Source: Poecilobothrus nobilitatus
Lineage: Eukaryota > Arthropoda > Insecta > Diptera > Dolichopodidae
Direction of reading: 5' to 3'
Assembly: GCA_947095535.1 (NCBI GenBank)
Contig: OX352772.1
Coordinates: 250,098,901 to 250,162,900, forward strand
DNA length: 64,000 nt
The stretch's first letter is position 1. Each line of letters opens with the position of its first letter. The notes beneath the pieces were generated by a model that was not told where the DNA came from, searched no databases, and saw only the letters and a program-made list of their open reading frames with translations. The translations under genes and the position numbers were made by a program. Below are positions 19,690 through 30,735 of the stretch, piece by piece.

Positions 19690-20950
19690 TACGTTGCATA
19701 GCTAAATTCAAAATTTAAATAAAAATATTGCAATTTTATAATGTTCTTTATTTCCACTTAAAAATGCGACCCTTTGAAAACTTTGATTTATATACTGCCT
19801 TGTTTTTTCTTTCTTTTATAGCATGACAATTTAATATTTCTTTTTTTCTATCTGTTATGTGTGTAAATATCAGATGTGCACGTATACATAAGAAATAGCC
19901 TTTAAAAATATTTAAAAACAATCAAAGAAACATTTTTTGTTCTCTTTTTTTTCTATTCGTTTTTATTTTTCTTCCAGTATTACATTTTACTTTTTTTTTC
20001 TGTTATTTAGGTACGCTAAGAACTTATTTTTTTTTTTAATATTAAATTTATGCATACAGTCTATTTAAAAAATAGAAATTATTAACTATAGAACATTCTT
20101 TTTTTTTTTTCGTTTGTGTTTACCGTCCATTCATATAAATATAATTGTTGGTATTAAAAAATAATGAATCTATAACTACACACATATATACTGTTATATT
20201 CATTCATATACATTTTATAGTAGTATGGGAACTATATAATGATCTGAACTTCTGATTGTTATATTGTATTATATATTGTGGCAAAATTTTTAAAAAATTA
20301 AGGAAACATTGCATAGCAAAATTAAAAATGTAAATAAAATTGTTATTGCAATTTTATAATGTTCTTTATTTCCACTTAAAAATGCGACCCTTTAAAAACT
20401 TTGATTCATACACTGCCTCGTTTTTTCTTTATTTTCATAACATAACATTTTAATTTTTTTTTTTTTTTATCTGTTATGTACGGAAATATCAAACGTATGT
20501 TTCTTTCTTTTAAAATCATAACATTTTAATAGTTCTTTGTTTCTATCTGTTACGTGGGTAAATATAAGATGTGCACAATATATACATAAGAAATAGACTT
20601 TAAAAATAAAAATATTTAAAAACAATCAAAGTAACATTTTTTGTTCTCTTTTTTTTCTATTCGTTTTTATTTTTCTTCCAGTATTACATTTTCCTTTTTT
20701 TGTTTTCTGTTATTTAGGTACGCTAAGTATTTCTTTTTTTTTTTTAAATGTTTAATTTATACATGCAATCTATTTAAAAAATATAAATTATAACCTATAG
20801 AACATTCTGAATTTTATTTTGTTCGTTTATATTTACCGTCCATTCACATGCATACATAAAATTTTTTTTTGTTCGTTTATGTTTACCGTCCATTCATATA
20901 AGTATAACTGTTGCCTACATATTAAAAAATAATAAATCGATAAATCAACT
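19690..20950. repeat. Direct duplication of an AT-rich ~620-bp segment
   Basis: 19692-~20175 and 20310-~20950 share blocks in order: TTGCATAGCAAAATT-like start, TTCTTTATTTCCACTTAAAA with ATGCGACCCTT, TATTCGTTTTTATTTTTCTTCC, GTTATTTAGGTACGCTAAG, and TTTACCGTCCATTCA. The offset is about 618 bases. On the minus strand both copies read a short tail KN-AVY-SKF-KGRIFKWK followed by a stop and AATAAAG, so a minus-strand gene end may have been duplicated here. Confidence 0.7.
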
Positions 20951-21985
20951 AAATAATAATAGTTGGGAATTTGGTGTGACTGTGTTAGCAGATTTTTAAT
21001 AGTACAGTACACATAAAAATATGAATACCATTTTTGTACATGTTTGTACCTACATATGAAAATTTGGTTTTAATAGTATGTAATTGAGAATATATTAAAT
21101 TGCTTACTTCTAAATACTAATGTTTTTGAATTAAAAAAAAATGATTTTGCTTTTTCTAAACGATGTAGATATACATATATGTATGTATGTACATAACATA
21201 TATGGTTAATTCATAATTATTGTTATTGAAAAGAAAAATATTGTTGTTATTTATTATTTTTAAATAAGACTGGATTTCTTATTTTAAATATATTCTTTTT
21301 GTTGTTTAATGTTTTTTCATAATTGGAAATATATTCTTAGTTTTCATACTTCAGAAAAAGACATTAGTGGTGCAGATCATCATTCCCTAATAGATCTTAA
21401 TTTAAAGGCAGCTCCCAATTTAGATATCAATGTTAGGGTCATAATATGCGATTTTAATATGTTAAGGGTTTCGAAAGAAAAGTCCTATTTTAATTATAAT
21501 TAAGAAAGGAAAGTTAACTAAAGTAAGCTAACTAAATTTTAAGTAAATGCATATTAAGTTTTACACTGTGTTCTCAAGTGCGGCACATTAATTTGTTTAC
21601 ACATTCATATCTTTCAAATTCATCGCTTTCAAACCAAAAATATTTTCGAAGCACATATTATTACATATTTTGAAGTATGTACCTATGGATATGTACATAT
21701 ACAATGCAATGGTCTACATAAAAAACAATAATCTTTTATAGAAAAAAAAAACATTTATGTATTACGTATAGGTATTGGTATTGGTATTGGTGAGTTTAGT
21801 AAATTTAGATAAAATGTTTTATTTTGGTTCTGTAATAATTCTGTTAAAAATTCTGTTATATCTTTGTATGAAAATTTAATTTTGAAATTAAGCTAATTTC
21901 TCTAATGTTTTTCGATATTATTATTTTAAAATCATGTATTGTCATCGGGATCTGATCTAATGAAGAAAATTTCAATCTAGCTCAA
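20951..21985. other. AT-rich region, no gene recognised
   Basis: Contains simple runs (a TATGTATGTATGTACATA tract at ~21178 and GGTATT repeats at ~21770). The 64-codon frame at 21309-21503 has no recognisable domain and may be a decayed fragment. Confidence 0.4.
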
Positions 21986-21991
21986 CGGGAA

Positions 21992-22569
21992 GTGTGTTTA
22001 AAATGGCTTCTAAGATTCCATCCTTTACCCAACCAAGTTAATAAAAAGCTGTTAAAAAGTATAAATAAAAGCGATTTTATAAAACTATGTATTATTTTAT
22101 TTTATGGAGAGACTATACTATACTATAAGTATTATTTAATTCAATCTGGTAGAGGACTTGATGATATCGGCTCTTTATTACATTCAACCGTATCTTTTCA
22201 AAGAGGTCGTCGATTGGGAAGCTTTTTTGGGGGATTTGAAACCAACCACTTTCTAGATATTTGAAACCATTATTTACTTCAGGCGCTGATGTTTTGAAAA
22301 AAGAAGTTATTAACTTTGGTATCAATGGTTTATCTGATATTTCATCTGGTGTAAATGTAAAAGAAGTTATGCAAGATTATAGTAAAGAGATTGTTAAAAA
22401 TGTACGACGTGGTGCCGTATGAAAACCTAATGAAATGTATGGTTCCGGTAAAAGAAATCGAAAAGCTATAAAAAGACCATGCATTAAAAATTTTAATTAT
22501 TTTAGGTCAAAACGTCCAAAGATAATAACAAAAAGAAACAAAAAGATATTTTTAATTAATTATGATTGA
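21992..22569 (+). pseudogene. Polinton small Gly-rich/basic protein (minor capsid or core-like)
   Basis: The first frame (21992-22264) ends with YYLIQSGRGLDDIGSLLHS, QRGRRLGSFFGGF. After a frameshift near 22240 it continues with LSRYLKPLFTSGADVLKKEV and a Lys/Arg-rich tail (SGKRNRKAIKRP, RSKRPKIITKRNKK) to TGA 22567-22569. A Q-x-G-x-G-L opening, an RG-x-x-x-GSFFGG core, LKPLF and a basic C-terminus define the small gene found directly upstream of the capsid gene in Polintons, comparable in design to adenoviral core and membrane-active proteins. Its stop overlaps the capsid ATG (22562) by 8 bases, supporting this as a native gene pair. One stop and one frameshift break it. The true start is probably near YYLIQ, downstream of 21992. 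Confidence 0.65.
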
Positions 22570-23694
22570 GTGCTTGAAATCTGAGTTGGATATTTTTAGA
22601 ACCCAACGCATCCAGTCTAGCATTTTACGATCTGATTGATTCTACAATCCAATTGATTCTTTAGACAACCCTTCAACTATTGAATTTGTTTCACTGGGTC
22701 ATGGTGATACATATAGAGATTTGTCTTCTACATATTTGAGAAAAAAGTACAAAAGTACTTAAAGAAAGATGGAACGCATTGGAATAATGATAAAACTGCC
22801 GATGGAAAAATAATAATACAACCAAGTGTAGTTAATAACATTTTACATTCTTTAATAAAACAATGTAATGTTCAATTAAATGGCAAAAATATAACACCAT
22901 CTGATGGAAATTATCACTATAGAGCTTATATTGAATCTTTATTAAATTATAGTACAGATGCTGCTGCAACTCATTTAGAATGTGCAGGATGGATTTTATA
23001 TAAAGCAATTATAGCTAAATCTGATAATAATGGATCAAAAGAGGGCGAAAAATTGTATTATAATTGCAGTGTAGTGGAACTGCACGTAGATATGTTTAAT
23101 TAACCTACTCTACTTATAAATAATGTTGACATCCGTATAGCTTTAACACTTGAAAAACCAGATCTTTCTTTTTACAGACGACTCTGATGAATCACAATTA
23201 AAAATTATAGAAGCCACGCTATTTATGAGACATGTTACCGTTAATCCAAGCGTGCTGTTAGCACACAATGCTGTTCTTGAGAAATCCAATGTTAAATATA
23301 ATTATAAAGGCGTTGAAGTAAAAAGTTTTACAATTCCAATTAACAGCTCATCAATATCACTTGAAAATGTTTTTATTTGACAGTTGCCAAACACAATAAT
23401 TTTTTGTATGACTGAAAATGTGAGTTACTCTGGAAAAAGATCAAAAAACACATACAATTTTAAACATTTTGATATTTCACAATTTGTGTTAAACGTAAAT
23501 TGTGTTCAAGTACCTAATTCAGCAATTGAAACCAGTTTTTCAGATGAAAATAATTGCTGTACAAGAGCATACAGTACACTTTTTTCAGGAACTGGAATTT
23601 ACCACAATGATAAAGGTCATCAGATAACAAAGTCTATGTTTAGTAATGGATTTTTTATACTAGCTTTTGATTTAACTCCAGATGCTTTATTATA
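22562..23694 (+). pseudogene. Polinton major capsid protein, copy C (N-terminus present, C-terminus lost)
   Basis: Start ATG 22562: MIECLKSELDIF, then a stop at ~22637, NPIDSLDNPSTIEF and DTYRDLSSTYL. After a frameshift near 22750: PSVVNNILHSLIKQCNVQLN, NYHYRAYIESLLNY. Later frames give NNVDIRIALTLEKPD, NPSVLLAHNAVLE, SFTIPINSSSISLENVF, LPNTIIFCMTENVSYSG, TLFSGTGIYHNDKGHQIT and ILAFDLTPD. This is the double jelly-roll hexon-like capsomer of Polintons. About 378 codons remain. It stops just after FDLTPD, about 60-70 residues short of copy B, so the C-terminus is deleted. Several frameshifts and stops (e.g. 23378) are present. Confidence 0.9.
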
Positions 23695-23776
23695 ACAATA
23701 AAAAAATAAATAAGAAGTTTTTAATTAACTACATTAATGAAATAAGTAGAGTGTATGATTTGAGTCAGTTTGAGTC

Positions 23777-24265
23777 ATGAACACTTAAGAAAGAATTAGT
23801 GTTTTAAAATGTAACAAATTTACAAACAAATATTTTAAGGGAGTTTTTGCTTTAGACAAAATTCCAAAAATAATAGAAAAACCAACTTTTTTAATTGTAA
23901 ACACTGACAAGATAAAAGATCAGGGAACACATTGGTTTGCCCTTTATATTTTAAAGCATGGTTGCACAGAATATTTTGATTCGTATGGTGAAGTTCCAGA
24001 TAAACCGGAAATTTTGAAATACTTGAAAAATCAGTGCATAGTTTTTAATAATAGGCAGATACAGGGTATTCTTTCAGATGTATGTGGGCAATACTGTTGC
24101 GTTTTTGGCTGGTATAGATGTTTTGGTTTAAGTATGAAAACTTTTTTGAATGAATTTCAGAAAGATAATCTTATAGAAAACGACAATCTGATTATTAATA
24201 TGTTTTACAATTTATTTGGAAATTCAAATTTTTCACAATTTTGTGCAACTCAGCAATATAACTAA
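23777..24265 (+). pseudogene. Polinton adenain-like cysteine protease, copy 2
   Basis: One frame of 162 codons from ATG 23777 to TAA 24263, broken only by a TAA at codon 4. Motifs: GTHWFALYI (His), EYFDSYGEV (Asp), then ILSDVCGQYCCVF with both the oxyanion-hole Gln and nucleophile Cys present. It aligns along its length with 6088-6537 (VFALDKIPK / VYALDQLPK; KPTFLIVNTD / KPSILVVNTD). Expected role is processing of virion proteins. Apart from the early stop the catalytic set is complete, which makes this the better preserved active site of the two. Confidence 0.85.
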
Positions 24266-24294
24266 TATTAAAAAGCTTTAGTTAAAACGTAGTA

Positions 24295-24847
24295 ATGGAA
24301 GATCAAGGTTCGAACACAAATTTGATATTGAGCTATACATATTTTCTCAACAGAAATCAGTCATTAAAAGTTTTTGTTGGTTTTGATACAGAATTTCTTG
24401 TAGCAACTTGCATTTTTCACCGTAATGAAAAAAAGCCAGCTATTTTAAAATATTATGATTGGTGTAAGTACTATCACCAATTTTATGAAAGGTACTCGAA
24501 ACAATCAATAAAGAATACAAAATTATGTTTACAATATGGGTTAAGAATTCTTATTGGCCGATGTCTTAGTATTAACATGGAGGAAGCTGACACATTTTAC
24601 AACTTAATTGATTTTCTTCAAGCTGTAATGATACACAATAAAAGTGCTGAATCAAATGTAAATGGAATATGTTATTAAATATATAAAAACGTTTCAAGAA
24701 AAACATGTTATGAAATTGCACGAAGAAATATATATTCCAATACAACGTTATAGCGTTCAATGCAATTATTCTAGATTGTTTTTTGAAATACTTGTACTAC
24801 TAGAAAATAAAATTTATAATATTTTAGTCAAGAACAACAACAAATGA
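24295..24847 (+). pseudogene. Conserved unknown Polinton gene downstream of protease, copy 2
   Basis: ATG 24295 (MEDQGSNTNLILSYTYFLN) opens a frame to 24678 containing QSLKVFVGFDTEFLVATCIF, YDWCKYYHQFY and FYNLIDFLQAVMIHN. A frameshift near 24665 moves to the frame ending at TGA 24845 with EEIYIPIQRYSVQCNYSRLF. Every block has a counterpart in 6607-7192. The gene is ~30 bases after the protease stop in this copy and ~70 in the other. No known fold is apparent; the N-terminal half looks beta-rich and the middle helical. A single frameshift separates it from a complete ~185-residue gene. Confidence 0.7.
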
Positions 24848-24939
24848 AAAATTTGTAAAATTTATTTAATGTGTTTTTATTATGAAATACTTATAGATAC
24901 ATATACATTTATACAAATATTCTTATATATTATTTTAGG

Positions 24940-25197
24940 CTATAAATTATTTCTAAAAAATTCTGCAAAATAGTCAGCATCTCCTTCTTGGTTATTTATT
25001 TCCCAAATCTGTTGCTCATCTGTATCTTCATCTAAGACTTGAAACGGTGGTATGAATTCTTCAGTTTCCATTAATTCCTCCTCATCTACAGTAGATGTAA
25101 TTTCATCAACTTGGACCTCGTTTTGTATACTGACTATTGCAGTTTCCTCAGTAAATGGAAATGTTGTTGAATCAGCTGCAATCTTACCAAAATTGAA
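24940..25197 (-). pseudogene. Minus-strand acidic protein, C-terminal fragment
   Basis: Minus-strand frame open for 85 codons, from a stop at 25198-25200 down to TAG 24940-24942. It is strikingly acidic: TSTVDEEELMETEEF, QVLDEDTDEQQIWEINNQEG, ending FAEFFRNNL. There is no upstream ATG in the open part; GATTGCAG at ~25178 on that strand could be a splice acceptor. The composition (over a quarter Asp/Glu) in very AT-rich DNA is unlikely by chance. It lies between the conserved unknown gene and the integrase, on the opposite strand. Function unknown; it could be an acidic tail of a DNA-mimic or transcription-type protein. Confidence 0.45.
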
Positions 25198-25332
25198 TTA
25201 AAAATGATTTGCCAGTAAAATTGAACCGCGTTATATACTGTGGAATTCAGTCAAAATTCAAAGTTTTCAGAAGTATATAAATAAAGAAATGTAGAAATGG
25301 ATTTTTAAAACTAGTTAGATGGTGTAAAAATC

Positions 25333-26020
25333 ATGTCAAGATCTCAAATAGTAAAAGAAATACATAGACCAGCTAGAAAAAGGTATCTTAGAAGGAAAGT
25401 CAAGCAGAAAAAAGTAAATGATACGTGGCAAATTGATCTAGTGGAAATGATTCCTTATCCAAAATTAAACAAAGGTTTTAGATATATGTTAATCGCTTTA
25501 ATCGAACTTTCAAAAATTTAATGTGGAGAATATTTAGTTTACAAGGAAATGACAAATGGATTAATATATTGCAATCTTTATTAAACACCTATAATTCTAT
25601 TAAACATAGAACAACTAAATTACCCCCTGAAAAAATTTTTAACAAAAATGAATAATTTATTTTAAAACATGTTTACATGCAACCTAAAATTTCTCTAAAA
25701 GCTAAATATAAAGTTGGACACTATGTTAGAATAAGTGAATACAAAAAACTTTTGAAAAAGGTTATCAACCGAACTGGTCTACCGAAATTTTTAAAATTAT
25801 CAAAGTAAACAGTACATATCCGATCACATATCAGCTGATTGATTATAAAAATGATTCAATATTTGGTGGATTTTATGAGGAGGAAGATACATCTGTTAAA
25901 CACCCAAACGTATATCTTGTCGCGAAAATTTTAAAGAAAAAAAGCAATAAAGTTTTTGTTAAATGGCTTGGGTTTGACGAAAAACATAACACATGGATAA
26001 ATTCAACAAATATTGTTTAA
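25333..26020 (+). pseudogene. Polinton retroviral-like integrase, catalytic core deleted, C-terminal chromodomain
   Basis: N-terminal part 25333-25521: EIHRPARKRYLRRKVKQKKV, DTWQIDLVEM and GFRYMLIALIELSK, the start of the Polinton integrase core with its first catalytic Asp (QIDL). The next frame (25521-25653) jumps to the end of the core: WINILQSLLNTYNSIKHRTT, PPEKIF. Most of the DDE core, including the second Asp and probably the Glu, is deleted between them. Two further frames give NWSTEIFKIIKVNSTYPITY and the chromodomain: YLVAKILKKKSNKVFVKWLG, FDEKHNTWI. The enzyme would integrate Polinton DNA; the chromodomain would guide site choice. TATATAAATAAAG at ~25272 may be a promoter. Confidence 0.8.
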
Positions 26021-26044
26021 TATTTGTAAAATAAAATTTTAATA

Positions 26045-26335
26045 AGGATCTGAAAAACTTGGTAACATCTGAAAAATAAAATAAAATCTTAACATCTGAA
26101 AAATAAAATAAAATCCTAACATCTGAAAAATGACAATAAATTAAGAACAGTACAAAATTTATTTGAAATAAAATTTTTACTGAACAAATTCTTTATAGAA
26201 CAGTGCAAATTTATTCGAAATAAAATTTTTTATTGAACAAATTCTTTATATAAAATTCTTAATATAAAAAACATAATTCTTAATACATCATAAATCTTAA
26301 TATAGAACAAATTCTATAACATAAAAACTTAAACT
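26045..26335. repeat. Short tandem repeats downstream of integrase
   Basis: AACATCTGAAAAATAAAATA recurs three times at 26066-26130, and GAACA-ATTCTTTATA / TTTATT-GAAATAAAATTTTT blocks recur at ~26155-26260. AATAAA-type sequences could end the integrase transcript. No gene. Confidence 0.6.
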
Positions 26336-26623
26336 ATAATTATTATTTTGTGGCGAATTGAAAGTGCCCACGTTTTTCTTTCGTTTACGAGGAAAATGAG
26401 TTAATTTTAAAAGAAGTTGCTCTTGTCGATGATGTTGATGTTGTTGCAAAAGTTGTTATTGCTCTTGTTGGTGATGTTGCTGTTGTTGTTGTTGCTGCTG
26501 CTGGTCATGATAAAGTGGCATTTTCGCCATCTTTTTCTTTTTTGTAGGAATTTGAGCCTGAATGGTTACGTCATCCAACACGTAAACCTTGTCAAATTCC
26601 TGTGTGGTCCTGCTTGCTTCAAA
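26297..26623 (-). pseudogene. Minus-strand polyglutamine/histidine-rich protein fragment
   Basis: Minus-strand frame of 108 codons with one stop (a CAA-to-TAA type change near 26446). It reads QEFDKVYVLDDVTIQAQIP, a KKKKMAKM basic patch, then a run of glutamines (CAG/CAA, 26465-26500) with His, then FPRKRKKNVGTFNSPQNNN. The Gln run is mixed CAG and CAA. The two basic clusters look like nuclear-localisation signals. It lies between the convergent integrase and the polymerase, where Polintons often carry genes on the opposite strand. Which gene it belongs to is unclear. The plus-strand Leu-rich frame at 26417-26632 is its antisense. Confidence 0.45.
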
Positions 26624-26798
26624 TTAAACTGATATTTTTATAAAATCTCGATGTATTTATATAAAAAATTTCAAGTAATATTAAAACAAAATACAAACTT
26701 AAGAACTCTTGCAAATATTTTCTAAGTAAAAAGGGTAAAATCTATCATAAATGTCAGTTGATTACAATGCTGCTAATATTTTTTATGCAGAAAAAGAG

Positions 26799-27330
26799 TA
26801 ATTTATTAAATTGCCGTTTAATTATAATGTTGTAATTCTGTTTTCTATTTAAAATACGTATAAGATGAGAATCTAATTATTAATGAAATGTAATTTATTA
26901 TAGTGTCATTTGATTACAATTTATATCTTTAAGATAAGTTTAAATTAAATTGAAGTTTGAAAATTACAATGTTGCATAGAATTTTCTATTTACATCTTAA
27001 GATAGGATTAAGATGGGATTCTAATTAAAACAACTAAAATTTATTAAAGCGTCATTTTATTGGGATAATTTATTAAATTGCCGTTTGATTACAATGTTGT
27101 AATACTGTTTTCTATTTAAAATACGTATAAAATGAGAATCTAATTATTAATGAAATATAATTTATTATAGTGTCATTTGATTACAATTTATATCTTTAAG
27201 ATAAATTTTATATTAAATTGTAGTTTGAAAATTACAATGTTGAATAGAATTTTCTATTTACATATTAAGATAGGATTAAGATGGGATTCTAGTTAAAACA
27301 ACTAAAATTTATTAAAGTGTCATTTTAATT
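26799..27330. repeat. Two tandem copies of a ~267-bp AT-rich unit
   Basis: 26799-27065 and 27066-27330 both start TAATTTATTAAATTGCCGTT and carry CTGTTTTCTATTTAAAATAC, GTGTCATTTGATTACAATTT and AAGATAGGATTAAGATGGGA. They lie just upstream of the polymerase and may hold its promoter. No coding potential. Confidence 0.85.
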
Positions 27331-27496
27331 TAAGAGAATGAATCTGTATTGAAAATTTAATATTATTCTGTTATTCAAGCATTCAACATCTGAAATTCGT
27401 GTAAAGATAATGTCGAAAAGAATTATTTTACAATAGTTTCTTATAGAAACTATAACTATTACATAATAGAAAGCGAGAATTGTTAAACGATTTAAT

Positions 27497-30400
27497 ATGA
27501 ACGGTCATAAAATAAAATTTGTAATTAAATCCGTACCTGAAAATAGAGAACCAATTAGCTTGATTAAGGATACTATACATCAAATAATCAGGATTGCTGT
27601 GAAAGATGTGAATTCCACTGATAAGATTGGGTTAACATTTTGTGGAGAGAGTTTTGAACATCAAGGTCTTGCGTATTTCAGTTTTAGATTCGCTCATGAA
27701 TAATAGAAATAATAAATATTCAAATTATAAAGAGGACTGCTTAAAAAGGAAAGGAATAATAACAATAAAAAACAGCGATAATTTATGTCTACCACGTGCA
27801 CTTGTTATTTCAATAGCTAACATTGAAAAATTTATTGAATATGAAAAAATTCGAAAAAATATAGGAAAACTTCAAACTTTAACAGATTTAAAATTATTGA
27901 AAACATCAAAAATAACAACTCCATCTGAAGGTTGCGGAATTCGTGAATTAAATCAATTTCAAAAATTTTTACATAAACGCGAAATTGTTGTATATAAATA
28001 TGGAACAAGGGGTGCAGAAGTAATTTTTGAAGGATTTAATAATGGAAAAAAAATTAACTTGCTATACCATAATAGTCATTACAATGTAGTAACTTCGCTC
28101 ACAGCTGCTTTTTGTACAGAATTTTATTGTGAAGAATGTCATATTCCGTATTCAAAGAAAAATGAACATAGGTGTTCGAAATGTTGCCCTTGCTGTCAAA
28201 ACTCACCAGCTTGTTCAATTAATGTTAAAAATATTTTATGTATGCCGTGTAATCGCGCATTTTGTGGTCAATCATATTTTCAAAATCATAAGGCAGTTCA
28301 AAAACTAGAAGCATCTGTGAAGAAATTAGGAAATGCAAATCTTGTTTTAAAGTTCATAAAAGTTGTAGGAGTCATATATATGGTGAATATTTTTGTAAAA
28401 TTTCGATAATCATGTTCCTGAAAACCATAAATGCTTCATTCAGCAAGACAAAACAAAAGTAAATTTTGAAAACTGCATTTACGTATTTTATGATTTAGAA
28501 ACAAGACAAGAAGAAATTAGCTCTACAAAAATAAAAGAACATGTTCCAAGTTTATGTGTGATTCAACTGCGATGCTTTAAATGTATAAACATTGAGTCTC
28601 TATACTTCTGTCAAAAATCTAAATCAAGAGAAAGAATTTTTCAAACGGTAATGGTAATTACATTGGCATACTTTCAGCAATTAAATACTATAACTCTAAT
28701 ACAATGAAAGCAGATGAGCGTAATGAATTTTTAATGTGGTATGAACAAAATAGAAACTCAGAATTTAATATGGAGAAAGATATTTTAGAATACTGTATAA
28801 ATGATATTGAAATTCTAACTAAAGCATGTTTGGTTTTCAGAAATTTTTTTTTAGAAGCAACAACAATAGCTTCCGCCTGTAATCTTGTATATAGAACAAA
28901 TTTTCTCAAACGAATACTATAGGTATTATACTAAGAAAAGGATATAGGATGGTAGACAATCAGTCAAAAATTGCCATGCAATGGCTTATTTAGGAAAAAG
29001 ATTTGAAAAAAATTGATTTGAAATGTGCATTTAATAGAAAAGAAAAACAAATTGGAAATATTAAAGTCGATGGATTTTCCGAATAGCCTAAAGAAATATT
29101 TGAATTTTACAGTTGCTATTAGCATGGACATCCAAAATGTTTAACAAACCAGAGGCGATACTTTGAATCTACGATATGAAAAAACATTAATGAGATCAGA
29201 ATTTATAAAATCATGTGGATATAAAGTTATTGAGATGTGGGAATGTGAATTCCAGCAGCTAATGAGGCACAAGGAAAATATGAGATATTTAGAAAATCAT
29301 TCATTAATTAATTTAGTTCCTTTAAATCCTCGTGATGCATTTTATAGCGGAAGAAGAGGAAATACTTACACATATTATAAATCTAAACAAGGAGAAAAAA
29401 TTAAATACATAGATGTATCTTCCTTATACCCATATGTTTGCAAACGAAGGAAATTTCCCATAAACCATCCTAAGATTTATGTTGGAAAAGATGCCTGCTC
29501 CAAGTTGAACAGAATGACTATTGACTAAATGTATTATTAAATGTAAAATCTTACCACCAACAAATCTATTACACCCCGTGTTACCTGTCAAACAAGATAA
29601 TAAATTGATGTTCTCACTATGTAACAGTTGTAGTGAACAAAAATATCAAGGAAAATACTGTGAAGATACAGACGATGAAAGAGAATTAATAGAAACTTGG
29701 GTAATTTATGAAATTAAAAAAGCAATTGAAGAAGGGTATAAATTTTTAAATATTTATGAAGTTTGGGAATACGAAACAGTAAAATATGACAATTACAATG
29801 GTATTGATAGTTTATTCACTAAAATGATAAACAAATTTATAAAGATTAAACAAGAAGCTTCCGGATGGGCAATAAAATGTCAAACTCAAAAAGAAAATGA
29901 AAAATATATTGATAGGTTTTTTGAAAAGGAGGAAATTAAATTAGAATACGATAAAGTAGTTAATATCCCTGGTTTAAGATCTTTTGCTAAGATTATTTTA
30001 AACCCATTCTGGGGAAAATTTGGGCAAAGGGAAAATCAACAACAAACCACCATTATAAATCAACTTTTTAAACTTTACGACAATAACAAACCCCTCTATA
30101 GAAGTATGTCACATATTTCTAGTAAATGAAGAAAATATAGTGGTTAGCTGGAAATATAAAGAAGAAGCAGTAACTTCTTTATCTACTGTCAATGTAAATA
30201 TCGCTGCTTATACAACAACACATGCTCGTCTTCAATTTTACAGTTATCTAGAGAAGCTGGGTAGTAGGTTATTATATTATGACACCGATTCAGTGTTGTA
30301 TATTAGCCGAGAAGGAGAATATGAACCAGAAATAGGTAAATTTATAGGAGACATGACTAATGAATTAGAATGTTATGGTATAGGAAGTTATATTACAGAA

Positions 30401-30735
30401 TTTGTAAGTGGTGGTCCCAAGAACTACGCCAACAAAATTTACTGTAGAAAAGATAATACAGAAAGAATTGTTTGTAAAGTTAAAGGATTCTCTTTTAGTT
30501 ATGAAGCTTCACTAAAAATTAATTTTAATAGCATAAAAGAAGCAGTTTTAAATTCATTGAATTGCAGACACATACGTCATTACAGAAAATATTCGTCGAA
30601 ATAAAAATCATGATGTACTTACCATTCCCGAAAAAAAAAATATCAACCAAAATCGAAAAAAAGAAAATTTAATGAAGATGGTAGTTCTTTACCGTATGGA
30701 TATACCGTATGGACAGAAAAAAGCACATGTTGATA
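27497..30735 (+). pseudogene. Protein-primed DNA polymerase B of the second Polinton (unit 1 of the macro-repeat)
   Basis: Start ATG 27497. N-terminal region: DTIHQIIRIAVKDVNS, KIGLTFCGESF; after a frameshift near 27690, LKRKGIITIKNSDNLCLPRA and a cysteine array (FYCEECH, CSKCCPCCQNSPAC, CMPCNRAFC; 28120-28270). Exonuclease: FYDLET (ExoI, ~28488), then a deletion and EYCINDIEILTKAC (ExoIII, ~28790), followed by TIASACN and KGYRMVDNQSKIA. Polymerase palm: YIDVSSLYPYVCKRRKFP (motif A, ~29410), ILNPFWGKFGQR (motif B, ~29998) and YYDTDSVLY (motif C, ~30280). The C-terminus ends near DGSSLPYGY. All catalytic motifs survive, but about eight frame breaks and a missing exonuclease centre make it dead. 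It would replicate Polinton DNA using a terminal protein primer. Confidence 0.9.

Noticed and set aside
21309..21503. 64-codon plus-strand ORF as a Polinton gene
   Set aside because: No motif, no counterpart in the other Polinton, and AT-rich context makes chance likely; left as unassigned.
26417..26632. Leucine-rich plus-strand frame starting MLLSMMLMLLQ
   Set aside because: It is the antisense of the CAG/CAA polyglutamine run on the minus strand.
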